Source: Thermoleophilia bacterium (lineage in GTDB: Bacteria; Actinomycetota; Thermoleophilia; BMS3ABIN01). Taken from it: 64,000 nucleotides of DNA. A program made the translations under genes and the position numbers. Numbering within the stretch: position 1 is the stretch's first letter; every line of letters begins with the position of its first letter. This document shows, piece by piece, positions 1 through 7,531 of this stretch. Under the pieces are notes generated by a model. That model made no database searches and was not told the DNA's origin. It worked only from the letters and a program-made list of their open reading frames with translations. The DNA lies in assembly GCA_020053595.1 (NCBI GenBank), contig JAGVMV010000040.1, forward strand, positions 1 through 64,000. Reading direction: 5' to 3'.

Positions 1-100
1 CGAGCTGCCCTGAAGCTGAAATTGTGATTTCCCGGGGAGGGCGGCCGCGATCGCGGCCGCCCTCCCCGGGAAATCACAATTTCAGCTTCAGGGCAGCTCG
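1..100. repeat. Perfect 100-bp palindrome at window edge
   Basis: Bases 1-50 are the exact reverse complement of 51-100, with the axis between 50 and 51. The centre is very GC-rich and holds two GCGGCCGC sites around a CGATCG. The palindrome contains the last codons and the stop of the minus-strand gene that ends at 88, mirrored on the other side. Both arms run to the window boundary, so the true repeat could be longer. Natural bacterial hairpins of 50-bp perfect stem are rare, so a fold-back or assembly artefact at a contig end is the likeliest reading. A real inverted repeat or hairpin replicon end cannot be excluded. Confidence 0.9.
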
Positions 101-324
101 ACGACGACGCTGGTCATGGTCTGGGCGATGCCGTCGATGGACTGGATCTGGGAAACGACCGTATTACCCAGTTCGCTTATATCGCCGCCTTCTATAAAAG
201 CGATGATGTCATAGGCGCCGGTAACCGCGTGGGAGCTCTTCACTCCCGGGATGTCGGCGATTTTCTTGCGGGCATCGCCGGCCTTGCCCGGCGCGGTGTT
301 GACGAGTACGTAGGCTGCAGCCAT
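88..324 (-). CDS. AsnC/Lrp-type ligand-binding (RAM) domain protein
   Basis: A 78-residue stand-alone RAM domain without a DNA-binding helix-turn-helix. It starts AAYVLVNTAPGK and has the usual KIADIPGVKSSHAVTGAYD core followed by FIEGGDISELGNTVVSQIQSIDGI. Such proteins form oligomeric effector-binding alpha/beta sandwiches and often sense amino acids; the ligand here is unknown. I chose the ATG at 324 because AAGGAGGTG lies just upstream; a longer reading to 372 lacks this support. The stop falls inside the edge palindrome, so the gene is complete but its downstream flank is suspect. It is divergent from the gene at 518. Confidence 0.85.
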   Translation of the reverse strand: MAAAYVLVNTAPGKAGDARKKIADIPGVKSSHAVTGAYDIIAFIEGGDISELGNTVVSQIQSIDGIAQTMTSVVVELP

Positions 325-517
325 CTGTCCCACCTCCTTGCGAAAAGTGTAGAATGAGCCGGCCACAAACATAAGACGTAAAGGCGGCGTGTGTCAATTA
401 TGCGGCCAGCCAGCCGATTTTAAACCAGCAGCCAACACATAACAGCACTAAAGTCAAAATTATCACCGTCGACCTCGAAACCAGGGATCGTGGGCACGGA
501 GAGCGAGACAGTATAAC

Positions 518-1336
518 ATGAAAAGACTAATCATCAACGCAGATGACTTTGGTCTGACGGCGGGGGTAAACAAGGCCATAGTCGAGTGCTATCAGCGGGG
601 CGTTGTAACCAGCGCCACGTTGATGGTCAACGGCACGGCTGCCGTAGAAGCGGCGTTGATCGCCGCCGATAATCCAGGCCTGGGCATCGGCCTGCATCTA
701 AACCTCACTGCGGGACCACCGGCGCTGCCCCCGGAGAGCGTGCCTTCACTGGTGGGCCGGGACGGCGTTTTCCCGGGGATGAGGCAGGCCCTGTGGCGAA
801 TCAGCACTGGACAGGCCCGGGCCCATGAGCTGGAAGACGAGATTGCGGCACAGATAGACCGCCTGCTCAGGCTGGGCATCCGTCCGACCCACATAGACAG
901 CCATCATCACATTCACGCCCACCCGCGGCTGCGCTCCGTGATCAGGAAAGTCTGTCCGCGTCTGGGAATTACTAAAATAAGGGGTTTCAAAATGTCGGTA
1001 AGGAGCCCCAAAGCTCTGGCGGTGTCTCTGGCGTCCAGGCTGCCCTCGTCAGGAAAACCCATGTCCGCCCCTGACCGGTTTTCAGGAATCGATGTAATGG
1101 GAGGCAGGGATATGGCCGCCGCCCTGCGCCGGGAGCTGGCGGCTTCGGGGGACGCGCTCGAATTCATGTGCCATCCCGGCTACGCCGGCGAGGCGCTGAC
1201 CCGGGCAACGAGGTACAACAAGCCGAGGCAGGCGGAGTTGCTTAAACTCCTTTCGGTCGAATTCACCGCCGCCATACAGGAGTCCGGAGCGCAGAAAATT
1301 TCCTTCAGGGCGCTACGGGAGGGAGGCGAAAGATGA
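518..1336 (+). CDS. ChbG/YdjC (HpnK-like) carbohydrate deacetylase
   Basis: A 272-residue polysaccharide-deacetylase-like protein of the YdjC/ChbG/HpnK family. Metal-ligand motifs are intact: INADDFG near residues 7-12 (Asp9, Asp10), GLHLNL near 58-63, and a THIDSHHHIHAHPRL segment near 125-139. Family members remove acetyl groups from N-acetylated sugars or act in hopanoid side-chain processing. It shares an ATGA overlap with the downstream gpgS-like gene, so it is translationally coupled to glucosylglycerate synthesis. That suggests it acts on a sugar conjugate there, but no substrate can be read from sequence. The Shine-Dalgarno is weak (GGAG about 20 nt upstream); the start is set by the conserved MKRLIINADD terminus. 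Confidence 0.85.
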   Translation: MKRLIINADDFGLTAGVNKAIVECYQRGVVTSATLMVNGTAAVEAALIAADNPGLGIGLHLNLTAGPPALPPESVPSLVGRDGVFPGMRQALWRISTGQARAHELEDEIAAQIDRLLRLGIRPTHIDSHHHIHAHPRLRSVIRKVCPRLGITKIRGFKMSVRSPKALAVSLASRLPSSGKPMSAPDRFSGIDVMGGRDMAAALRRELAASGDALEFMCHPGYAGEALTRATRYNKPRQAELLKLLSVEFTAAIQESGAQKISFRALREGGER

Positions 1337-2325
1337 GGCCCGAGGAATGGTTCGGACAGCGCACTTATCATTACTCTGAGTTTTCCGACATAGGCGAGCT
1401 GGTCAGGCTCAAGAAGGAACAGGGGCTTTCCATCAGCGTCTGTCTTCCCACCCGCAACGAAGCAGACACCATTCCCAACATCCTGCCGGTTATCCGCCGC
1501 TCATTGATGGAGCGGCACCAACTCGTGGACCAGCTTGCCATCATCGACTCGCGTTCCACGGACGAAACCGCCAAGGTGGCGAAAGAGCACGGGGCCGAGG
1601 TCTTCTTCGATGACGAATACCTTACCGGCCAGCCACGTGCCTGTGGCAAGGGAGAGGCGCTATGGAAGAGCCTGGTGCCCCTCACGGGCGACATAATCGT
1701 CTGGGTCGATTCGGACATTAAAAACTTCTCGCCGCACTTTATCTATGGATTGGTGGGGCCGTTGCTCACCAACATAAAAATTGGATATGTCAAAGGATAT
1801 TACCGCCGGCCATTGTTCCTGGGGGAGATGAAGCGTGAAACCGGCGGCGGCCGTGTCACCGAGATCTGCGCGCGCCCCCTGCTCAACATGTTCTACCCGG
1901 AACTGGCCGGCCTGATCCAGCCGCTTTCGGGTGAATATGCCGGACGCAGGAGCATACTCGAGTCGGTGCCCTTTTTTACCGGATATGGTGTCGAAATCGG
2001 TCTGGGCATAGATGTCTTTCGCAAGTATGGCCTTGAATCAATAGCCCAGACCGATCTCAAGCGCCGCGTCCACCACAACCAGAGCACCGAGGCGCTGGGT
2101 CGCATGTCTTTCGGTATTATTCAGGCGGTGTTCAAGCGCCTGCAGGATGAAGGCCGTATAACGTTAAGAGATGATCCCGGGGCCGACTATCAGAGCATCT
2201 TCTTCCGCGAGGGGAAGTACGGGATCGAGTCCCAGAAACTTCAGGTGGTCGAGCGGCCACCGCTGGCGACCCTCGACGAATACCGTCGATTACACCCGAA
2301 GACTCACCAGGAGCCATTACCATGA
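1333..2325 (+). CDS. gpgS: Glucosyl-3-phosphoglycerate synthase (GT81)
   Basis: A 330-residue GT-A glycosyltransferase. It matches GpgS in SVCLPTRNEADTI near the N-terminus, the nucleotide-binding IIDSRSTDETAKVA, the metal-binding WVDSDIKN, and FTGYGVEIGLGIDVF with RVHHNQ toward the C-terminus. The enzyme transfers glucose from an NDP-glucose to 3-phosphoglycerate, the first step to glucosylglycerate, a compatible solute and the primer of methylglucose lipopolysaccharides in mycobacteria. The start overlaps the deacetylase stop (ATGA) and its own stop overlaps the next start (ATGA), so three genes form one tight operon. Glucosyl rather than mannosyl specificity is inferred from the overall GpgS match. 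Confidence 0.88.
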   Translation: MRPEEWFGQRTYHYSEFSDIGELVRLKKEQGLSISVCLPTRNEADTIPNILPVIRRSLMERHQLVDQLAIIDSRSTDETAKVAKEHGAEVFFDDEYLTGQPRACGKGEALWKSLVPLTGDIIVWVDSDIKNFSPHFIYGLVGPLLTNIKIGYVKGYYRRPLFLGEMKRETGGGRVTEICARPLLNMFYPELAGLIQPLSGEYAGRRSILESVPFFTGYGVEIGLGIDVFRKYGLESIAQTDLKRRVHHNQSTEALGRMSFGIIQAVFKRLQDEGRITLRDDPGADYQSIFFREGKYGIESQKLQVVERPPLATLDEYRRLHPKTHQEPLP

Positions 2326-3170
2326 CAAATCCCAGTCAGCCGATCGTCATCTATACAGACCTGGACGGCACCCTTCTTGGCAAAGGAGGATCCCTCTTTC
2401 GGACCGCGGCGGGCGAATTTACCATGGCTGGCGCCGAGGGTTTACAGGTTTGCCGCGATCGGGGCGTCCGGATCTGCTTCTGTTCTGGCCGGAGCGTGAA
2501 GCTGCTCGGTGAGGACGCACGGCTTCTGGGAGTCGACAGTTTCATCGCCGAGGCTGGTTGTGTGCTGGTGCGCGACCGGGGCGGCACCGTCGTTCTCAAC
2601 TGTGCTCCTTTTGGCGAAAACGAGGGCGTTGCCGTTTTCGAGGAAATCGGCTCCACAGGCGCCCCGGCACTGCTTTTTCAGCACTTTGGCAAGACGCTCG
2701 CCTATCATGCTCCCTGGCATAGCGACCACAGCTACTCACATCTGATGCGCGGTCAGATCGATACGGTTGTGGCGGACGAACTGCTGGCCGGGCAGGGGCT
2801 GAACGAGCTCAAAGTGGTGGACAACGGCATCATAGAAGACCGGGGGTACGGCATGCCGGTCAACGAGCTGCACGCCTACCACCTCATCCCTCGCCAGGCG
2901 GGGAAAGGCAGCGCGATTCGGCTGGATCTCGAACTATCCGGGATCTCGCCCGGGGAGGCCGTCGCCTGTGGTGACTCGTCCCAGGACCTGGAAATGGCGT
3001 CCGCCGTGCGCACGCTTTATCTGATGGCCAACGCCGCAGACAACCACTCGGGACTTATCGGGATGTTGCAGGGATATGAAAACGTGGAGTTGCTGGCGGT
3101 GTCCATGGTGGAGGGTTTCCGCGAAGTGGTGCGGCGTGAACTGGAAAATGGCGCTGGAGACAATCCGTAG
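2322..3170 (+). CDS. Glucosyl/mannosyl-3-phosphoglycerate phosphatase (HAD)
   Basis: A 282-residue HAD phosphatase of the Cof/MPGP subgroup. Motif I is YTDLDGTLL (nucleophile Asp), motif II lies in CFCSGRS, and motif III/IV is CGDSSQDLEMA. It is expected to dephosphorylate glucosyl-3-phosphoglycerate to glucosylglycerate. The 4-nt overlap with gpgS makes the pairing convincing and argues for GpgP activity, although the MPGP fold also serves mannosyl-3-phosphoglycerate. It ends 49 nt before the convergent bifunctional-nuclease gene; no clear terminator is visible between them. Confidence 0.85.
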   Translation: MTNPSQPIVIYTDLDGTLLGKGGSLFRTAAGEFTMAGAEGLQVCRDRGVRICFCSGRSVKLLGEDARLLGVDSFIAEAGCVLVRDRGGTVVLNCAPFGENEGVAVFEEIGSTGAPALLFQHFGKTLAYHAPWHSDHSYSHLMRGQIDTVVADELLAGQGLNELKVVDNGIIEDRGYGMPVNELHAYHLIPRQAGKGSAIRLDLELSGISPGEAVACGDSSQDLEMASAVRTLYLMANAADNHSGLIGMLQGYENVELLAVSMVEGFREVVRRELENGAGDNP

Positions 3171-3219
3171 AACAGATCGGGGCGTCCGGTTGCGGGCCTC
3201 GACTTGCCGCAGCGGCCAG

Positions 3220-3705
3220 CTAATCGTTGAGAAAATCCTCGGGGGTCACGTTGTCCAGGAAGTCGCGAAACTTCTCAACAACCTGATCAGCATCCTCGAC
3301 CTCGTGGTCGAACTCGATGGCATTGTCTTCGATCAGCCGGTCTTCCGCATAGATCGGCGCATTGGTCCGCACTGCCAGAGCCAGGGCGTCGCTGGGCCGC
3401 GAATCCACCTCGATCTCACCCGAATCCAGCCGCAGGGTCAGCAACGCATAAAATGTATTCTCCCGGAGCTCGGTCACAGTGACCTTGAGAACCTCCGCGT
3501 GAAGCTCATCGAGGATCGATGTCATCAGGTCGTGGGTCATCGGGCGCGGTAGATCGGTGCCCTGAAGCTTCATCAGGATGGCCGCGGCTTCCTGGTGGCC
3601 AATCCAGATGGGAAGGAACTTGTTTGCGTCGGCAGTCTTGAGCAGAATGATCGGCTGTTTGCCGATCACATCGAAACTTATGCCGTAGAGGACCATCTCT
3701 TTCAT
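3220..3705 (-). CDS. Bifunctional nuclease family (BFN/DUF151) protein
   Basis: A 161-residue DUF151 protein, close to the family's normal length. It has the LYGISFDVIGKQPIILLKT start, the LPIWIGHQEAAAI core and the SRPSDALALAVRTNAPIYA motif that is most conserved in the family. Plant and thermophile members have been described as nucleases; the bacterial role is not settled. I chose the ATG at 3705, preceded by AGGGGTG, over a TTG at 3723. The acidic C-terminal tail (DHEVEDADQVVEKF onward) is common in actinobacterial members. It stands alone, convergent with the glucosylglycerate operon. Confidence 0.88.
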   Translation of the reverse strand: MKEMVLYGISFDVIGKQPIILLKTADANKFLPIWIGHQEAAAILMKLQGTDLPRPMTHDLMTSILDELHAEVLKVTVTELRENTFYALLTLRLDSGEIEVDSRPSDALALAVRTNAPIYAEDRLIEDNAIEFDHEVEDADQVVEKFRDFLDNVTPEDFLND

Positions 3706-3749
3706 ACCATTCACCCCTGTCAAGCCATTATAGAAGGAAGTGAATGCGC

Positions 3750-3779
3750 TTGCCAGCCGGCCTCCTGATTGGCTAAACT
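3750..3779 (+). promoter_or_regulatory. Predicted promoter of tRNA-Ile
   Basis: TTGCCA at 3750-3755 and TAAACT at 3774-3779, spaced 18 nt, resemble a housekeeping-sigma -35/-10 pair. They end about 40 nt before the tRNA. Prediction by eye only. Confidence 0.45.
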
Positions 3780-3820
3780 AACACTCCGGATGGCACCAGA
3801 ACCATCCACTGTTATGCAGT

Positions 3821-3897
3821 GGGCGTATAGCTCAGTTGGTTAGAGCGCATCTCTGATAAGGATGAGGTCCCTGGTTCGAATCCAGGTACGCCCACCA
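3821..3897 (+). tRNA. tRNA-Ile(GAT)
   Basis: A full cloverleaf: acceptor 5' arm GGGCGTA pairs with TACGCCC at 3887-3893. The D-arm is GCTCAGTTGGTTAGAGC, the anticodon GAT lies at 3855-3857 in loop CTGATAA, and the T-arm is CTGGTTCGAATCCAG. The discriminator A is followed by an encoded CCA (3895-3897). No other RNA gene is adjacent. A truncated minus-strand gene ends 6 nt beyond its 3' end. Confidence 0.97.
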
Positions 3898-3902
3898 CTT
3901 CC

Positions 3903-4269
3903 TCACGATCCCTTGATCCTTTCCCAGGTCCAGCCGCCATCCTCGGTTTTTAAAGCCAGCCCGCTGGAGCTGACGGCCACGCCGACGCCATCGGGCGTGA
4001 AATCAACCGATTCAAAATTTAGGGAAGACTCCGGGCTGTCGTACCGCCTGGTCCAGGTTTGCCCGCCATCGGTAGAGCGCATAATATTGCCGCTCGAGCC
4101 AACCGCCACGGCTGTACCAGCACCGAGAATGGCGACCGAGTTGAGATCAGCAGCGCTCGGCACCACTACCTCCGGCCAGCAGGAGGACGGCCATTATGAC
4201 GAACCAGGCAAGGCCTGGAAAGATTTTATTGTGCGAGCGGTGTTTTCTGAAAGAAGTCGGGCTAATCAT
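3903..4269 (-). pseudogene. Frameshifted, truncated BNR/Ycf48-like secreted protein
   Basis: Two overlapping pieces make one broken gene. The first opens at ATG 4269, overlaps the upstream hydrolase stop by 8 nt, and encodes a basic start plus hydrophobic stretch (FPGLAWFVIMAVLLLAGG) before stopping at 4147-4149. The second, in the +1-shifted frame and open from about 4166 to 3903, encodes VPSAADLNSVAILGAGTAVA followed by SSGNIMRSTDGGQTW and LALKTEDGGWTW. These are two Asp-box/BNR blades typical of Ycf48-like beta-propellers. Removing one base near the GGAGG run at about 4170 joins them. Ycf48 proteins usually exceed 300 residues, so the C-terminus is also missing. A sequencing indel could explain the frame break but not the truncation. 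Confidence 0.7.
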
Positions 4270-5638
4270 TAGGTTGTGAAGATTCTACACTAGCCTGGCG
4301 ACTCTCTACAAAAACAGGAGCTGAGCTCAACAGCAGGTTTTCGCCAGTAGAATAGGTAACAATACCCGCAAGGTCTGTGACGACCACTGGACCGGACAGT
4401 CCAGCCGGCAAAATAGAGCCGCCTGCTTCCCAGAGAACATAAACGGGCACGCGGTCGTCATCGAAGAAGAATTTATATGCGCCCGGGCCCAGGCTGAAAA
4501 CGCGCGAGCAACCCCCGATTTTGGTAGCGAGCGTTCTGTATGCAAAAAAAGCCTGCTTTTTCGAGCCCGCTCTGACTCCCGCCGACGCCTCGTAACCGAG
4601 CCCATTGTAAATAAGGCCGGTGTTATCAAAAAAGCCTCCCTCGGAATCGAGGTAGCGGTAGTTCTCGTAGAATCGGGACCAGGCCACACGCTTGACCTCA
4701 GCGCCAAGCATGGTGACAAAACGGGCGACCAGCTCGGAGGCCTGCTGCTCTTCCGTCTGGATCGGAGAATCCACAGGCCAGGTGATAGGGCCCGTGGATG
4801 TGGCACACTCGGTGACCCAAAACTCAATATCATGGCCGAGGCCATGCTTTAGAGGCAGGTTGCGGTACTCGCTCAGCGTCTCCAGCATGCCGTCCTCGGT
4901 TCCATAGAAGTCATAAAAGTGCATATCGATAATGTCAAAAGGTTTCGGGATGCCGGGTGACATGACCGCTATATCACTAATGATGCGATCATAAAGTCCG
5001 AGCGAGTTTCGCCAGCCCTGATCGTCCTGACCCGGCCAGCGGGCGCCAGCTCCTGCCAGGGCTACCTTACAGTCGGGGCATTCGCTGCGCACGACTTGCT
5101 GGCCAGCAAAGAAAAAACGGGGGTAGTCCAGAGGATTGTCCCAGGAGAGATCGGGCTCATTGCCGATCTGCCATACTCTGATCCAGGGGTACCGGTGGAC
5201 GAGATCACGAAAGCTGGCTTTGAACGAAGTAAGGTCGGCAGGGGCAAAGGAGTTCATCGGCAGCACGCAACCGACCACATCGATGCCGTTGGAGTGTAAC
5301 TTCTCCAGGTAGTCCGGCGACTCAATGAAATTCCAGCCATCATAGGTGAAATCCATTCTTACCCAACTGACGCCGAGTTCTTTAGTCAGCGCCAGAGAAT
5401 AATCCTGATATCCGCTGACAGAACCGATCCCCAGGGTTTCAACAATCGTAAGGCCGGCACTGGTGGGCATGGCGCTCAGCATGCCTGGGCTAAAGAGCCC
5501 AAAGGGTGAATAGACGTCTACCGGAGCGGCCTCGCCGGGCTCATTGCCGCCAGCTGTCAAAACAAGCAGCAACGCAACCAGCGCACCCGCAAGCAGGATG
5601 GCGAGAGCGAAAGACAATTTTTTATAACTGATCTGCAT
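4262..5638 (-). CDS. Secreted/anchored clan GH-A glycoside hydrolase
   Basis: A 458-residue protein with an N-terminal signal anchor (basic start, then LSFALAILLAGALVALLLVL) and a TIM-barrel glycosidase body. The sequence VWQIGNEPD carries the Asn-Glu pair of the acid/base strand of clan A, and FWVTECAT supplies a plausible nucleophile Glu. WVRMDFTYDGWNFIE at the barrel start resembles GH39- and GH5-type enzymes. The exact GH family and substrate are not assignable by eye. The start is ATG 5638. It overlaps the broken Ycf48-like gene downstream, so the two were probably one operon for exported proteins. Confidence 0.75.
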   Translation of the reverse strand: MQISYKKLSFALAILLAGALVALLLVLTAGGNEPGEAAPVDVYSPFGLFSPGMLSAMPTSAGLTIVETLGIGSVSGYQDYSLALTKELGVSWVRMDFTYDGWNFIESPDYLEKLHSNGIDVVGCVLPMNSFAPADLTSFKASFRDLVHRYPWIRVWQIGNEPDLSWDNPLDYPRFFFAGQQVVRSECPDCKVALAGAGARWPGQDDQGWRNSLGLYDRIISDIAVMSPGIPKPFDIIDMHFYDFYGTEDGMLETLSEYRNLPLKHGLGHDIEFWVTECATSTGPITWPVDSPIQTEEQQASELVARFVTMLGAEVKRVAWSRFYENYRYLDSEGGFFDNTGLIYNGLGYEASAGVRAGSKKQAFFAYRTLATKIGGCSRVFSLGPGAYKFFFDDDRVPVYVLWEAGGSILPAGLSGPVVVTDLAGIVTYSTGENLLLSSAPVFVESRQASVESSQPND

Positions 5639-5864
5639 GGTAGGCTGGCGAACTCTCCAGAAGTACGATCAATATAACCTGTCTGTAACCAGGGAGACGG
5701 CGAGATAAAAATACCTGCATTCACAGATCTTCTAACTGTAGCAGAAGTTTGTTACAGCGGCCCGCATCCGAAGAGCCTGCCGACTTGTGACTGCGGGCTT
5801 GGAACTGCCTGCTATCAAGTGGATTCCAGTGTTTGCCGATGGGTTCCCTCAGAGGAGGGGTTTT

Positions 5865-7502
5865 ATGCGCGTCCGGAAACAAGCCTCGCGTGCCAAAGCC
5901 CTTTCGCCATTCAATCGGGGCAGATTTTTGGCAACCAACGAAACAGCAAATCCCAAAGCTGATTCTTCTCCGGGTGAGACGCAGGATGCCAGGCGGGCAT
6001 TAACGACAATGAGAGCGCCCGCCCTTGTCATCGCCGCACTCGTTTCCGGGTTGATCGTGGCCGAGGTTCTCGCTGCCGGTGTCAATGAAGCCGAGGAGTT
6101 CATCTACGTCGGATTTTTTCTGCCGATAGCCATCGGCGCCCGGTACTTCTCGCGAAAAGGCGCTGTCGTCAATGCGGCGCTTTGCACCGTCCTCTATACA
6201 GTATTCTTTTTCCCTAACTGGCGCGCTTTACCCGAAAGCTCAGAAGAGTTGCTAGTCGAACTGGCTGCGCGGGTCGGCCTTTTTATGGTTACCGGGCTCG
6301 GTCTCAGTTATTTCCGGCGTGGCATAGATGTAGAAAAAGAAAAAGCTCTTGGCGCTGAACGGGAACGGGCCGATCGGCTCAAGCTGATGCTGGAGATTTC
6401 CACTACAGTTTCCTCATCGCTCAAGATCGATCAGGTCCTGCAGTTGTTGGCGGTGCGAATCGTCGATACCGTGGGCGCTACTTTCTGCCGGGTGTCTCTG
6501 CTCGATCCTACAGGCGAACAGCTTCGCGTGGTCGCCGCACACCCGATTCGGGAGATGGAACTGGAGCCATCCATCGGCACATCGATGTCTGTAGCGGATT
6601 TGCCGGAATACAAGAAAGCAATTGAAACCCGGTCCGCGGTTATTGTTGGCGGAAGGCGCCAGGACACACTTGAATCGATGCCGCCGCGTCAAGCGGATAT
6701 GATGCGAAACGCCAAGTCGTTGCTTCTATACCCGCTGGTAGTCGGCGACCGGGCGGTGGGTATCGTTTGCATAGGCGAGCACCGCAGCTGGGAACGCAGT
6801 CCCCTGAGCGCCGAAAAAGCCGCTCTCTGCCAGACGATCGTTAACCAGGGCGCCGTTGCTGTGGGCCATGCTCTCAGCCACCAGGCGCTGGAGGATACTT
6901 TTGTAGGCACTATCCGATCACTCGCCGAGGCTATTGACGCCAAAGACCCATCAACCCGGGGGCACTCGGACTGGGTTTCCAAGTATTCGCTGATGATTGG
7001 CCGCCAGATGGGCCTGGATAACAGCGATCTGGATGAACTTGTCTACGCCGGCTACCTCCATGACGTAGGCAAGATCGGCATCCCCGACAACATTCTAAGG
7101 AAGACCAGCCAGCTCTCCAGCGAGGAGTGGAAGCTGATGAAAAAGCATCCGATAGTCAGTGCAAGGATTCTGGAACCGGTACCACTCTCGTCAGCTATCA
7201 AGGCGGCTATTCGCCATCATCACGAACGTTTTGACGGCAAGGGATATCCTTATGGTCTGGCAGGCGAGTCGATTCCGCTGGCGGCGAGGATTCTCTCTGT
7301 AACCGATTCTTACGAGGCAATGACTTCAGATCGACCATACCGTAAGGCGCTCTCTGATGAGCAGGCGGTGGCAGAATTGCTGCGCTGCGTGGGCACACAG
7401 TTCGACCCTGGTGTGGTGGAAGCATTTCTGGCGGCGCTTGGCCGCACGCCATCCGTCGACTTCTCCGATATGGGTATAACCGCTGAACCTTTCGCGGGTT
7501 AG
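5865..7502 (+). CDS. Membrane GAF/HD-GYP phosphodiesterase
   Basis: A 545-residue signalling protein. A basic N-terminus is followed by about three to four membrane segments (around residues 50-155), a short coiled linker, a GAF domain (about 180-345) and an HD-GYP domain (about 350-520). Catalytic HDVGKIGIPD and HHERFDGKGYP (the GYP motif) are intact, so cyclic-di-GMP hydrolysis is likely. The ATG at 5865 has AGAGGAGGGG directly upstream; a GTG at 5787 is much weaker. There is no GGDEF partner in this protein, but a GGDEF/HD-GYP protein lies at 24755. Confidence 0.9.
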   Translation: MRVRKQASRAKALSPFNRGRFLATNETANPKADSSPGETQDARRALTTMRAPALVIAALVSGLIVAEVLAAGVNEAEEFIYVGFFLPIAIGARYFSRKGAVVNAALCTVLYTVFFFPNWRALPESSEELLVELAARVGLFMVTGLGLSYFRRGIDVEKEKALGAERERADRLKLMLEISTTVSSSLKIDQVLQLLAVRIVDTVGATFCRVSLLDPTGEQLRVVAAHPIREMELEPSIGTSMSVADLPEYKKAIETRSAVIVGGRRQDTLESMPPRQADMMRNAKSLLLYPLVVGDRAVGIVCIGEHRSWERSPLSAEKAALCQTIVNQGAVAVGHALSHQALEDTFVGTIRSLAEAIDAKDPSTRGHSDWVSKYSLMIGRQMGLDNSDLDELVYAGYLHDVGKIGIPDNILRKTSQLSSEEWKLMKKHPIVSARILEPVPLSSAIKAAIRHHHERFDGKGYPYGLAGESIPLAARILSVTDSYEAMTSDRPYRKALSDEQAVAELLRCVGTQFDPGVVEAFLAALGRTPSVDFSDMGITAEPFAG

Positions 7503-7531
7503 CTTCATACTGGTCCCCGCCCGGCTTTCTC

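Noticed and set aside
1-50. Strong intrinsic terminator for the AsnC-like gene
   Set aside because: The stem includes coding bases, is 50 bp perfect and has no T-run, so an ordinary terminator is unlikely.
3862-4272. Plus-strand frame overlapping tRNA-Ile
   Set aside because: It begins inside the tRNA and lies opposite the Ycf48-like remnant, whose Asp-box motifs are clear.
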